In this document: piece by piece, positions 1 to 8,215 of the stretch | Layout: each line of letters begins with the position of its first letter | Numbering within the stretch: position 1 is the first letter of the stretch | DNA from: Salinibacter ruber DSM 13855 | Lineage (GTDB): Bacteria > Bacteroidota > Rhodothermia > Rhodothermales > Salinibacteraceae | NCBI RefSeq assembly: GCF_000013045.1 | Contig: NC_007677.1 | Span: 2,356,001 to 2,420,000, forward strand | Direction: 5' to 3' | Length of the DNA stretch: 64,000 nucleotides | Notes under the pieces: model-generated | What the model was told of the DNA's origin: nothing | What the model saw: the letters and a program-made list of their open reading frames with translations, nothing else | The model's database searches: none | Program-made: the position numbers and the translations under genes

Positions 1-873
1 GAGCTCGTGGACGCCCTTCAGGCGGTCGACGCGCCGCTTTTTCTAACGCTCGATCTGCCGGAGGAGCCGACGCGGTCGACCGGCCAGGATACCACGACGG
101 CCGATACCACGAGCACCCCGTCCCGCTACTACAACCCGGACCTGCAGGTCCCGTCGCACGAAACGGTCGCCGAGGAGGAAGAGAACCTTGAGCTCCGCCA
201 CGCCATGGAGCGGCAGGACTACCTGGAGACGGCCGCCACCCTGCACGACGCCGGGCTTGAATTCGGCTTCACCACCCGCGAGGCCGACCCGGGCGACGTC
301 CGCGGCAACCTCCGCACCATGATCGACCAGGGCCTCCCCGAACAGACGGCCCTCGCCGCCCTCACGACCCGCCCCGCCGCCCAGCTGGGCCTGGACGACC
401 GCCTCGGGACCGTGGAGGCGGGCAAGATTGCCAACCTGGTCGTCACCGACGGGTCGTACTTCGCGGAGGACACAAAGGTCACGCACGTCTTCGTAGACGG
501 CCGGCTGTACGACTACAGCGCCGACGGCTCCGACGAGGGGGAGGTCAGCGGCGACGTGTCCGCGGTCCTCGGGACGTGGTCGTACACGCTTGACACCCCG
601 CAGGGCGAGCTCTCCGGCGAGGTCACGATTGAGGGCGACCAGTCGGGCCTGGACGGCACCTTCGTCGGTCCCCAGGGCGACGAACAGCCGCTCCAGTCGG
701 TGTCGTTCGACGGCACCACCCTCTCGTTCACGGTGGACTCCCCGCAGGGCGGCTCCGTGTCCGTCTCGGTGACGGTCGAGGGCGACACCTTCGACGGCTC
801 CGCCTCCACGTCCGGCGGCTCGTTCCCCATCTCTGGGGAGCGCACCAGCGGTCCGAATGCGACTCAGAAGTAG
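1..873 (+). CDS. Amidohydrolase-family protein, C-terminal part (5' end outside window)
   Basis: The reading frame is open from the first base, so this is the 3' end of a larger gene; 290 residues are visible. The central part carries the usual end of a cyclic-amidohydrolase barrel, with a TTRPAAQLGLDDRLGTVEAG stretch followed by a VFVDGRLYDY strand that closes the composite beta domain. The Asp that normally ligates metal near the end of the barrel appears replaced: GFTTREADPGD sits where the next gene has INSDIPGE. After the barrel comes a beta-rich tail of about 105 residues with two related Gly/Ser-rich units. It is followed after 77 bp by a second and then a third amidohydrolase-like gene, so the three probably form one operon. 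Substrate unknown. The loss of the Asp is seen in sequence; the lack of hydrolase activity is inference. Confidence 0.8.
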   Translation, partial: ELVDALQAVDAPLFLTLDLPEEPTRSTGQDTTTADTTSTPSRYYNPDLQVPSHETVAEEEENLELRHAMERQDYLETAATLHDAGLEFGFTTREADPGDVRGNLRTMIDQGLPEQTALAALTTRPAAQLGLDDRLGTVEAGKIANLVVTDGSYFAEDTKVTHVFVDGRLYDYSADGSDEGEVSGDVSAVLGTWSYTLDTPQGELSGEVTIEGDQSGLDGTFVGPQGDEQPLQSVSFDGTTLSFTVDSPQGGSVSVSVTVEGDTFDGSASTSGGSFPISGERTSGPNATQK

Positions 874-950
874 TGTAAGCCCCCACGCCCCGCGCCGAAC
901 TCTGCGCGCCCCCTCCGACGATACTCTGCGTTCCGGTTCTACGATCTTCC

Positions 951-2378
951 ATGCCTTCTGCTTTCCCCTCTCCCTATCGTTCCGTCTTCGGCGTCCTTGC
1001 CGCCATGCTGCTGTGGGCCGCGCCCACGCAGGCCCAGGACCAGCTCCGGGGCGACGCCCCGGACGACTGGCTCATTCAGGACGCCACCGTGCTGACCGTC
1101 ACGAACGGCACCATTGAGAACGGCGACATCCTCGTCCGCGACGGCGACATCGCCCGGGTTGGACAGGACCTCTCCGCCCCGAGCGGCGTCGAGACGTACG
1201 ACGCCAGCGGCGAGTACGTGATGCCCGGCATCGTGGAGGCCCACCAGCACATGGCCATCAGTGACGTCAACGAGGCCACCAACCCCGTCACCGCCGAGGT
1301 CGGCGTGGGCGACGTGCTCAACCCCTACGACATCGGCATCTACCGCGCGCTGGCGGGGGGCGTGACGACCGCCCACGTGATGCACGGCTCCGCCAACCCC
1401 ATCGGCGGCCGCAACGAGACGATCAAGCTGCGCTACGGGGTCACGAACCCGGACCGCCTGCAGATGGACGGCGCGCCCCGGACGATCAAGTTTGCCCTCG
1501 GGGAGAACCCGACGGGGCTGTACGGCCAGGGGCGCGACCAGGTGCCCCGCACCCGCATGGGCGTGGAGCAGGTCATCCGGACGGCCCTCACCAAGGCCGA
1601 GCGCTACATGGAGGCGAAGCAGGCCTACCAGGACGGGGAGCGGGCCCGGCCGCCGGCCCACAGCGAGCGGATGGAAGTGCTCGCCCGGGTCCTCCGGGGC
1701 GACATTCTGGTACAAACCCACGGGTACCGCGCCGACGAGATGCTCATGCTCATGGACGTCTTTGAGGACTTCGGCATTCAGGACCTCGTCTTCCACCACG
1801 CGAACGAGGGCTTCAAGATTGCCCCCGAACTGGCGGCCTTCGGGGACAACGGCGCCGGCGCAACGGTCTTCTCGGACTGGTGGTCGTACAAGTTTGAGGT
1901 CTACTACTCCACCGCCTACAACGCCGCCGTCCTCGCGGAGAACGGCGTCAACGCGTCCATCAACTCCGACATTCCGGGGGAGCAGCGCGACCTGTACCTC
2001 CAGGCCGCCAAGACGCAACGGTACGGCGACCTCTCGGACACCCAGGCCCTCCGCCTCATCACCATCAATCCGGCCCGGCAGCTCGGCATCGCCGACCGTG
2101 TGGGGTCGATTGAGGAGGGCAAGGCCGCCGACCTGGCCCTCTTCAGCGAGCACCCGCTATCGGTCTACACCGAACCGCAGCGGACCTACGTCGACGGGGT
2201 CGTGCGCTTCGACCACGAGGAGGACCCCGACGACATGCGGCTCCGCGTGGACCCGGAAGGGACCGTCAACCTGGCGCGGGACGGCTGGAGCCGCCACGCC
2301 GCCCACAGCTGCCTGAAGGGCGTGGCCCAGCTGCGCGCCACCCGCAACGGCGTATCCCTCGAAAACACGGGCCGGTAA
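951..2378 (+). CDS. Secreted amidohydrolase, imidazolonepropionase-like, metal site intact
   Basis: This 475-residue protein has an N-terminal signal peptide ending near AAPTQAQ. It then has the amidohydrolase pattern: a small beta domain, the first metal motif in GIVEAHQHMA (H-x-H), a Lys in TIKFALGENPTG, single His ligands in ILVQTHGYRADEM and LVFHHANEGFK, and the terminal Asp in INSDIPGEQRD. All metal ligands therefore appear present. The C-terminal NPARQLGIADRVGSIEEGKAA stretch is typical of the family. Substrate cannot be read from sequence; related secreted enzymes act on peptide-like or cyclic amide bonds. It lies 77 bp after one amidohydrolase-like gene and 49 bp before another, both of which look ligand-poor, so it may supply the active subunit. 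The ATG at 951 is chosen because it starts the signal peptide. Confidence 0.9.
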   Translation: MPSAFPSPYRSVFGVLAAMLLWAAPTQAQDQLRGDAPDDWLIQDATVLTVTNGTIENGDILVRDGDIARVGQDLSAPSGVETYDASGEYVMPGIVEAHQHMAISDVNEATNPVTAEVGVGDVLNPYDIGIYRALAGGVTTAHVMHGSANPIGGRNETIKLRYGVTNPDRLQMDGAPRTIKFALGENPTGLYGQGRDQVPRTRMGVEQVIRTALTKAERYMEAKQAYQDGERARPPAHSERMEVLARVLRGDILVQTHGYRADEMLMLMDVFEDFGIQDLVFHHANEGFKIAPELAAFGDNGAGATVFSDWWSYKFEVYYSTAYNAAVLAENGVNASINSDIPGEQRDLYLQAAKTQRYGDLSDTQALRLITINPARQLGIADRVGSIEEGKAADLALFSEHPLSVYTEPQRTYVDGVVRFDHEEDPDDMRLRVDPEGTVNLARDGWSRHAAHSCLKGVAQLRATRNGVSLENTGR

Positions 2379-2427
2379 GTCCTGCCCCCCTGCCTCTCTG
2401 ATCGCCTGCTGACCAACACGTTTGCTC

Positions 2428-3771
2428 ATGCTTTCTCCCTTCTGCCCGCGGCCCCAGCGCGTCTTCGCGGGGCTGACCCTGCTCGTTGCCCTCCTGCTGG
2501 CCCTGCCCGCCCACGCCCAGAAGCAGCCCGGCTTTCAGGGGCCGTTTGCCCTGACGAACGCCCAGGTGATCGTCGCCCCCGGCGACACCCTCGACGACGG
2601 CACGGTCGTCATCCGTGACGACTCAATTGCCGCCGTGGGCCCGAACGTGTCGGTGCCGTCCGACGCCCAGGCGTTCGACCTTTCGGGCCAGATGGTATAC
2701 CCCGGATTCATCGACAGCGGCACGCACCTCGGCCTCGCGGAGATCGGCTCCCTTCCGGAGACCCAGGACTTTAACGAGATTGGCGACCTCACGGCCCACA
2801 TGAACGCCCTCACGGCCGTCAACCCCAGCACCGTGCACGTGCCCACGACGCGGGCTCACGGGATCACCTCCGTCATCACGGAGCCGGAGAACGGGATTCT
2901 GCCGGGCACGGCCGCCCTCATCGGCCTGCACGGCTACACCCCCGAGCAGATGCACCTGGGCGACGTGACGCTCACGAAGCTGAACTTCCCGTCCGTCGGC
3001 CGGCAGGGGCCGTCGGACGACCGGTCGCCCGAGACGATCCAGAAAGAGGCGGAGAAGGCCCTCACCCAGCTCAACGACCTCTGGGCGCAGGCCGAGCGGT
3101 ACGCCCGGATCGACTCGGCGGTGGCGGAGCAGCCGGAGGCGCGGCGTCAGCCCGAGTTCGTGCCCGCCATGGAGGGCCTGCTTCCGGTGATCCGCGGCGA
3201 GCAGCCCCTCATGATCTCCGCCAACGCGGCGGCCGACATCTCGAAGGCCCTCGACTGGGCGGAGGAGCGCGGCGTGCTCGACCAGCTGATTCTGAGCGGG
3301 GCCCTGGAAGGGTGGCGCGTCGCCGACGAGATTGCGGCGGCCAACGTGCCGGTCCTGGTCGGCTCCATCATGCAGCCCCCGAGCCGCGAAAGCGACCGCT
3401 ACGACAAGGCGTACCGCACCCCCTCCCTGCTCCACGACGCTGGCGTGACCGTGGCGCTCCGCTCCGGCAAGACCGAAAACGTGCGGAATCTCGTCTTCCA
3501 CGCCGGCTTTGCCGCCGCCCACGGCCTCGGCAAGACGGAGGCCCTCCGCGCCATTACGACCACCCCGGCGCGCATCTTCGGGGTCGCGGACCAGGTGGGG
3601 ACCATCGAGGCCGGCAAGCGGGCCAACCTCTTCGTCGCCGACGGCGATCCGCTTCAGCCCGCCACCGACGTGCAGCACCTCTTCATCGACGGGTACAAGC
3701 TGCCGCTCGAAAACCGGGCCACGAAGCTGTACGACGAGTTCCGGAACCGGAATCCGGGACTGACGAAGTAG
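2428..3771 (+). CDS. Secreted amidohydrolase-like protein lacking metal ligands (probable pseudoenzyme)
   Basis: This 447-residue protein starts at the ATG at 2428; an in-frame TTG lies two codons upstream. It has a signal peptide ending LLALPAHAQK. The fold signature of the amidohydrolase family is clear at both ends, with GFIDSGTHLGL near the start of the barrel and TPARIFGVADQVGTIEAGKR before the closing beta domain. However, the H-x-H motif reads S-G-T-H, the two single-His segments read ISANAAAD and LILSGALEG, and the final Asp segment reads LRSGKTEN. Every expected ligand position is therefore changed while the frame is intact. Paired with the intact enzyme 49 bp upstream, it may be a non-catalytic partner or binding subunit. 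The substitution pattern is visible; the partner role is inference. Confidence 0.85.
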   Translation: MLSPFCPRPQRVFAGLTLLVALLLALPAHAQKQPGFQGPFALTNAQVIVAPGDTLDDGTVVIRDDSIAAVGPNVSVPSDAQAFDLSGQMVYPGFIDSGTHLGLAEIGSLPETQDFNEIGDLTAHMNALTAVNPSTVHVPTTRAHGITSVITEPENGILPGTAALIGLHGYTPEQMHLGDVTLTKLNFPSVGRQGPSDDRSPETIQKEAEKALTQLNDLWAQAERYARIDSAVAEQPEARRQPEFVPAMEGLLPVIRGEQPLMISANAAADISKALDWAEERGVLDQLILSGALEGWRVADEIAAANVPVLVGSIMQPPSRESDRYDKAYRTPSLLHDAGVTVALRSGKTENVRNLVFHAGFAAAHGLGKTEALRAITTTPARIFGVADQVGTIEAGKRANLFVADGDPLQPATDVQHLFIDGYKLPLENRATKLYDEFRNRNPGLTK

Positions 3772-3897
3772 CGGCCGCCGTTCGGGGCGGAGGGTCAACC
3801 AGTTCAGTACCTCAAGCTTGGAACGGCCAGGGAATCGGCCTCCAGGGATGTACGTCGAGGCCCCCGGGACGTACGAGCCGAGTCACTCGTCGATGCG

Positions 3898-4995
3898 TTA
3901 CCCGATTTCAAGCATCCGCTCCACGGCCTCCAGGGCACCGAGGCGCACCTCTTCCTCGATCTCGATCTTGTACTGGTTGTTCGCCAGATTGCGGTAGGTG
4001 TCCTCCAGGGTAATCTGGTTCATGTGCGGGCACCGCTGCCAGCACATCCGCAGCAGGTTCTTGTCCGGGTTGGCACCCATGATGTTGTCGCCCATCGAGC
4101 ACTCCGTGAGCAGGAGGTAGCTCTCCGCGTCCGTGTTCTCGACGTAGTCGATCATGGACGAGGTGCTGCCGGAGTGGTCGGCCTCCTCCACGACCTCCGG
4201 GCTGCACTCAGGGTGGGCCAGCACCACGGTGTCGGGGTGCTCCTCGCGGGCCTGCTGCACGTCCTCCACCTGAAACATCTCGTGGACCACGCAGCGCCCC
4301 TCCCACCCGATCAGGTCAGCGTCGGCGGCCTCGGCCGGGGCCCCGTCGCCGCTCGTGGGCGCGCCGTCGCCCCCCACATCCTTCCGCTCGCGCTTCTGGG
4401 GGAAGAGCACGTCCTTTCCGGTCTCCTGGGCCACGTTCTGGGCCAGGAACTCGTCCGGGATGAAGATGACGGTGTCCGAGTCGAGCGACTCCACGACCTG
4501 CGCCGCGTTGCTGGAGGTGCAGCAGACGTCGCTCTCGGCCTTCACGTCGGCGTAGGTGTTGACGTACGTCACGACCGGCAGCCCGGGGTAGCGCTCGCGC
4601 AGGCGCCGCACGTCCTCCGCCGTGATGCTCTCGGCCAGCGAGCAGCCCGCCTCCTCCGCGGGCAGAAGCACCGTCTTGTCCGGGTTCACGATCTTGGCCG
4701 TCTCGGCCATGAAGCGCACGCCGCAGAACACGATCGTATCCGCCTCCGCCTCGGCGGCGCGCCGACTCAGCTCCAGCGACGAGCCGGTGTAGTCCGGAAT
4801 CGTGTGGAAGAGGGCCGGCTCCATGTAGTTGTGGCCCAGGATCACCGCGTTCTGCTCCTGTTTGAGCGCGTTAATCTCGGCGGCCATCTCGGCCTTGTTG
4901 CGGAGCTCCGGGTCGCTGGGCCGATCTTCGAGGCGCTCCTCGAGGATGTCGTAGAGCGCGTCGGGGTCGGTCAGGGTGGCAGCGTCGTTCATCAT
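3898..4995 (-). CDS. nadA: Quinolinate synthase A
   Basis: NadA condenses iminoaspartate with dihydroxyacetone phosphate to make quinolinate, the second step of de novo NAD synthesis, and needs one [4Fe-4S] cluster. The 365-residue product has the family motifs ILGHNYMEPA, FCGVRFMAETA, GCSLAES (Cys118), HPECSP (Cys264) and RCPHMNQ (Cys322). The three cysteines match the cluster ligands known from the family. Residues about 206-228 are an extra Gly/Ala/Asp-rich loop not usual in NadA. It is the last gene of a nadB-nadC-nadA cluster transcribed leftwards, starting 53 bp after nadC. Two adjacent Met codons (4995, 4992) are possible starts. Function is secure from motifs and neighbours. Confidence 0.96.
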   Translation of the reverse strand: MMNDAATLTDPDALYDILEERLEDRPSDPELRNKAEMAAEINALKQEQNAVILGHNYMEPALFHTIPDYTGSSLELSRRAAEAEADTIVFCGVRFMAETAKIVNPDKTVLLPAEEAGCSLAESITAEDVRRLRERYPGLPVVTYVNTYADVKAESDVCCTSSNAAQVVESLDSDTVIFIPDEFLAQNVAQETGKDVLFPQKRERKDVGGDGAPTSGDGAPAEAADADLIGWEGRCVVHEMFQVEDVQQAREEHPDTVVLAHPECSPEVVEEADHSGSTSSMIDYVENTDAESYLLLTECSMGDNIMGANPDKNLLRMCWQRCPHMNQITLEDTYRNLANNQYKIEIEEEVRLGALEAVERMLEIG

Positions 4996-5048
4996 GGCGG
5001 TAGGCTACGTGTGTCGGGGATGGATCGGGATGCGGCGGCAGGACCGTC

Positions 5049-5984
5049 TCAGTGGATCCGCATGCTAAGGTCGAGCGTCTCGGGCGAATGTGTGAGCGCC
5101 CCCACGGAGATGGCGTCGACGCCCGTTTCGGCGATGGTCGGGACCGTGTCGAGCGTCACCCCGCCGGAGGCCTCCAGGGGCACGCGCCCGTCGGTGCGGG
5201 CCACCGCCTGACGAAGCGTTTCGGGCGGCATGTTGTCGAGCAGGATGAAGTCGGGCGCGAGGGCAAGGGCCTCGTCCAGTTCGTCGAGGGTCTTCACCTC
5301 GACCTCGATCGGGTAGTCGTCGCCGTGCGCATCGCGGGCGCGGCGCACCGCCTCGGGGATTCCCCCGGCCCCGTCGATGTGGTTGTCCTTGATGAGGACC
5401 ATGTCGTAGAGCCCCATGCGGTGGTTGCGGCCGCCCCCGTGCCGCACCGCATACTTGTCGGGGCGACGGTGCCCCGGAAGGGTCTTGCGGGTGTCGAGGA
5501 TGTCCGCCTCGGTGTGCGAAACGGCGTCGACGAAGCGGCGCGTCCGGGTCGCGATGCCGGACAGGCGGCCGACGAAGTTGATCGCCGGGCGCTCGGCGGT
5601 GAGGAGCGCCCGCCCGGGCCCCTCCACGGTGGCGAGGAGCTGTCCGGCCTCGACCCGTTCCCCCTCGTCCACCGACGGTACGAACTGCAGGGCCGGGTCC
5701 ACGAGCCGACACAGCGCGTCGGCCAGCGGCAGCCCCGCAATCACGCCGTCCTCTTTCGCCACGAGCCGGCCGTCCAGGGGGGTGTCGGCCGCCAGGGCGG
5801 CCGTGCTCGTGACGTCCCGGCGCGACGGCGCCTCCCCCTCGAAGTCCCACTCGCCATTGGGGTCTACGTCCTCCGCGATGCTGAGCCGCAGGAGCGAGAG
5901 CACGGAAGGGCGACGAAGCGCGTCCGGCAGCGCGCGCCGGGCCCGCTCTCGGGGCGACGCGACGGTCGTGGGGTCGGTGCTCAC
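5049..5984 (-). CDS. nadC: Nicotinate-nucleotide diphosphorylase (quinolinate phosphoribosyltransferase)
   Basis: NadC converts quinolinate and PRPP into nicotinate mononucleotide with loss of CO2. The protein shows the family segments INFVGRLSGIATRTRRFVDA, ILDTRKTLPGHR, KYAVRHGGGRNHR, VLIKDNHI and LEASGGVTLDT, which contain the phosphate- and substrate-binding Arg, Lys and His residues. The open frame extends 41 codons further upstream, but that part overlaps nadB and is Arg-rich shadow sequence. The GTG at 5984, 44 bp after the nadB stop, gives a 311-residue protein of normal family length, so it is taken as the start. It is the middle gene of the nadB-nadC-nadA operon. No substitution of key residues was noticed. 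Confidence 0.95.
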   Translation of the reverse strand: MSTDPTTVASPRERARRALPDALRRPSVLSLLRLSIAEDVDPNGEWDFEGEAPSRRDVTSTAALAADTPLDGRLVAKEDGVIAGLPLADALCRLVDPALQFVPSVDEGERVEAGQLLATVEGPGRALLTAERPAINFVGRLSGIATRTRRFVDAVSHTEADILDTRKTLPGHRRPDKYAVRHGGGRNHRMGLYDMVLIKDNHIDGAGGIPEAVRRARDAHGDDYPIEVEVKTLDELDEALALAPDFILLDNMPPETLRQAVARTDGRVPLEASGGVTLDTVPTIAETGVDAISVGALTHSPETLDLSMRIH

Positions 5985-6027
5985 AGTGTTGCGGGATCGA
6001 ACAGTCGTACAGCATGCGAGGGGGCGC

Positions 6028-7524
6028 CTAAGAGGCCGGCGGGGAGTCCGAGCGTTCCATGTAGTGGCACCCCACGGAGGTCTCATTCGCCTTGGCCGCC
6101 TCGGCAATCAGGCGGGCCGCCGTGCAGGCCGATCGGAGTTCGTGGACGCCGCGCCGGGCACTGGGGTCCGTCCAGGCGTCAACGTCCGCCTCCACGGCGT
6201 GCAGGGCGTCGAGGGCCCGTTGGAGGCCGTCGGGCGTGCGGCGAAGGCCCACGTGCTCGTCCATGACCCGCTGGAGGCGCTCAACGGACGCGTCGAGGGC
6301 CGCGTCGGACGGCGGCGATCCGGCCGTCGTCGAAAGGGAGACCTCCTGGTCGGTTGGCGTCGCCCCCGCGGCATCGGTCCCCGCCCGCAGCCCCCACACC
6401 AGTCCCTCCAGGAGCGACGTGGAGGCGAGTCGGTTCGCCCCGTGGACGCCCGTTCGGGCACACTCGCCCACGGCATAGAGCCGACCGAGCGACGCCCGCC
6501 CATGGGTGTCTACGTCGACGCCGCCACAGAGAAAGTGTTCGGCGGGCACCACCGGGATGCCGGTCGACGGGTCCACCCCGTGCTCCGCGCACATCGCCGC
6601 GAGGTCCGGAAAGGTCCCGGCAAAGTCGAACGACGAGACGTCGAGCACGACGCGCCCGGTGCGTTCGTGCGCCTGCTCCACGGCGCGGGCCACCACGTCT
6701 CGGGGGGCCAGCTCGGCATCTTCGTGGACCGCGGGCATGAAGCGCTCCCCGTTCGCGTCGCGGAGGACCGCGCCCTCGCCCCGCACCGCCTCGCTCACCA
6801 GAAACGGATCGCCGTCCGCCACGCAGACGGTCGGGTGAAACTGCACGAACTCCATGTCGGCCGTCGCGGCCCCGGCGCGGTGCGCCATCGCGATGCCGTC
6901 CCCCGTCGCCCCCCCGGGGTTCGTGGAGCGGCTGTAGAGCGCCCCGATGCCGCCGGTGGCGAGGACAGTGGCGCCGGCGTAGTGGTGCCGCACCGCGTCC
7001 CCCGACTTGAGGAGGGCGCCGTGGATGTCGCCGTCCCGCTCCAGCAGATCAATGGCGGCGGTGTCTCCCCGAATCTCCACGCGGTCGTGGGCGGCGAGGT
7101 GGCTCAGGAACGGCTCGTGAATGTGCCGCCCCGTCGACGCGTCGACGTGCAGGATGCGGTCTTCGGAGTGGGCGGCCTCGCGTCCGTAGTGAAACGACGC
7201 GCCGTCGCCCCCGGTGTCGAAGTCCACGCCGAGCGTGTCGATGAGCACGTCCCGCACGGCGGCGTCGGCGTTCTGCACGAGCACGTCGAGGGCCTCGGGG
7301 TCGCTCGTGCCGCTGGAGGCCGTGTGGATGTCCTCCTTGAACTGGCGGGGCGCTTTGCGGGCCACCGCGATGCCGCCCTGCGCCCACCACGTGGAGGCCC
7401 CTTCGGGCTGCGTCGCCTTCGTGGCCAGGGTGACGGAGGCGCCGTCGCGGGCGGCCCCGAGCGCGGCGGACAGGCCCGCGATGCCGGAGCCCAGCACGAG
7501 AATGTCGGTCGTAGAATGCGTCAT
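6028..7524 (-). CDS. nadB: L-aspartate oxidase
   Basis: NadB is the FAD flavoenzyme that oxidises L-aspartate to iminoaspartate for quinolinate synthase. The ATG at 7524 gives 498 residues beginning directly with the FAD-binding Rossmann segment VLGSGIAGLSAAL. Further family signatures are GASTWWAQGGIAV, the substrate-site region MEFVQFHPTV, FLVSEAVRGEGA and the C-terminal YAVGECARTGVHGANRLAS motif. The frame continues 38 codons upstream, but that extension has no coding character for this family. It is the first gene of the nad operon, and any promoter must lie in the 7525-7744 gap; I recognised no operator or riboswitch there. The product acts in the cytoplasm. Confidence 0.96.
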   Translation of the reverse strand: MTHSTTDILVLGSGIAGLSAALGAARDGASVTLATKATQPEGASTWWAQGGIAVARKAPRQFKEDIHTASSGTSDPEALDVLVQNADAAVRDVLIDTLGVDFDTGGDGASFHYGREAAHSEDRILHVDASTGRHIHEPFLSHLAAHDRVEIRGDTAAIDLLERDGDIHGALLKSGDAVRHHYAGATVLATGGIGALYSRSTNPGGATGDGIAMAHRAGAATADMEFVQFHPTVCVADGDPFLVSEAVRGEGAVLRDANGERFMPAVHEDAELAPRDVVARAVEQAHERTGRVVLDVSSFDFAGTFPDLAAMCAEHGVDPSTGIPVVPAEHFLCGGVDVDTHGRASLGRLYAVGECARTGVHGANRLASTSLLEGLVWGLRAGTDAAGATPTDQEVSLSTTAGSPPSDAALDASVERLQRVMDEHVGLRRTPDGLQRALDALHAVEADVDAWTDPSARRGVHELRSACTAARLIAEAAKANETSVGCHYMERSDSPPAS

Positions 7525-7744
7525 CGGGGAAGGGGCACTTGTGCTACCGGACAGGGGCGCGCCGCGGCCCGCCTTTGCCAGGCAGACAGCGACGGCGTGG
7601 GCACTGCTTCGGCCCGGTGGGACCGTTTCTAAGCCCAAAAAGAGCGCCTGATCCGCACACGCAGGGACGGGACGCCGATGTTACCCACTCCCTACACGAT
7701 CCACGACATCCTCCTGACAGGGCCCGGGCTCCGTCCGCAGGGGA

Positions 7745-8170
7745 TCAAAGGATATGTTCAGGGCGAGGGGGTGGGGACGGAAAGGGGCGAACGCTGACTT
7801 CCGCGGAGGGATCGCTCTCTCCGCCCTCCCCCACCGCGGTGACCCGGTAGTAGTAGCGCGTCCCGGTGTCAACCGCGTCGTCCGTCAGTGTGGGCTGCCC
7901 GAGCGGGGTGTCCCCGTTCACCGGGGTCCCGTTGGCCCCCGAAAATGAGCTGGTGCTCCGGTAGACATTGTACCCCGATGCATCTGCCCCGCCGTCCCAC
8001 GTCAGGCTGACGCTCCCGTCCTGGGTGGTCGCCTGGACACTCGTGGGCGGCGACGGCGGCTCCGGGGACGTTCCTCCACCGTCGCACCCCGGCAAGAGAA
8101 GAAGCCCAGTCCCAATGGCCGTCAGAACCCCTATTCGTACGACGGCCGGAAACAGCGAGCGGTTAATCAT
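7745..8170 (-). CDS. Small FN3-domain lipoprotein
   Basis: The 141-residue product begins with a lipoprotein signal peptide whose lipobox is LLPGC followed by DGGG, predicting lipidation and export. A Pro-rich linker leads into one fibronectin type III domain (about residues 40-130). The domain shows the typical strands SVSLTWDGG, GYNVYRSTS and TRYYYRVTAV. An in-frame TTG three codons upstream is less likely than the ATG at 8170. It lies 45 bp downstream of the secreted endonuclease gene on the same strand and may be its surface partner. FN3 domains bind protein or carbohydrate; no enzymatic residues are visible. Function otherwise unknown. Confidence 0.8.
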   Translation of the reverse strand: MINRSLFPAVVRIGVLTAIGTGLLLLPGCDGGGTSPEPPSPPTSVQATTQDGSVSLTWDGGADASGYNVYRSTSSFSGANGTPVNGDTPLGQPTLTDDAVDTGTRYYYRVTAVGEGGESDPSAEVSVRPFPSPPPRPEHIL

Positions 8171-8215
8171 GAAACCCAAGACAGCTTGTGGACCAGACGG
8201 CGTGGAGAGTCTGCC

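Noticed and set aside
939-2153. Long antisense reading frame opposite the second amidohydrolase (others opposite nadA at 4024-5211, the synthase at 31835-33202 and the YdiJ-like gene at 45626-48013)
   Set aside because: High G+C removes stop codons from other frames. These translations are Arg/Gly/Val-rich without domains, and the opposite strand carries well-recognised families.
7525-7744. NAD-responsive regulator site upstream of nadB
   Set aside because: I looked for inverted repeats and known motif strings and saw nothing convincing.
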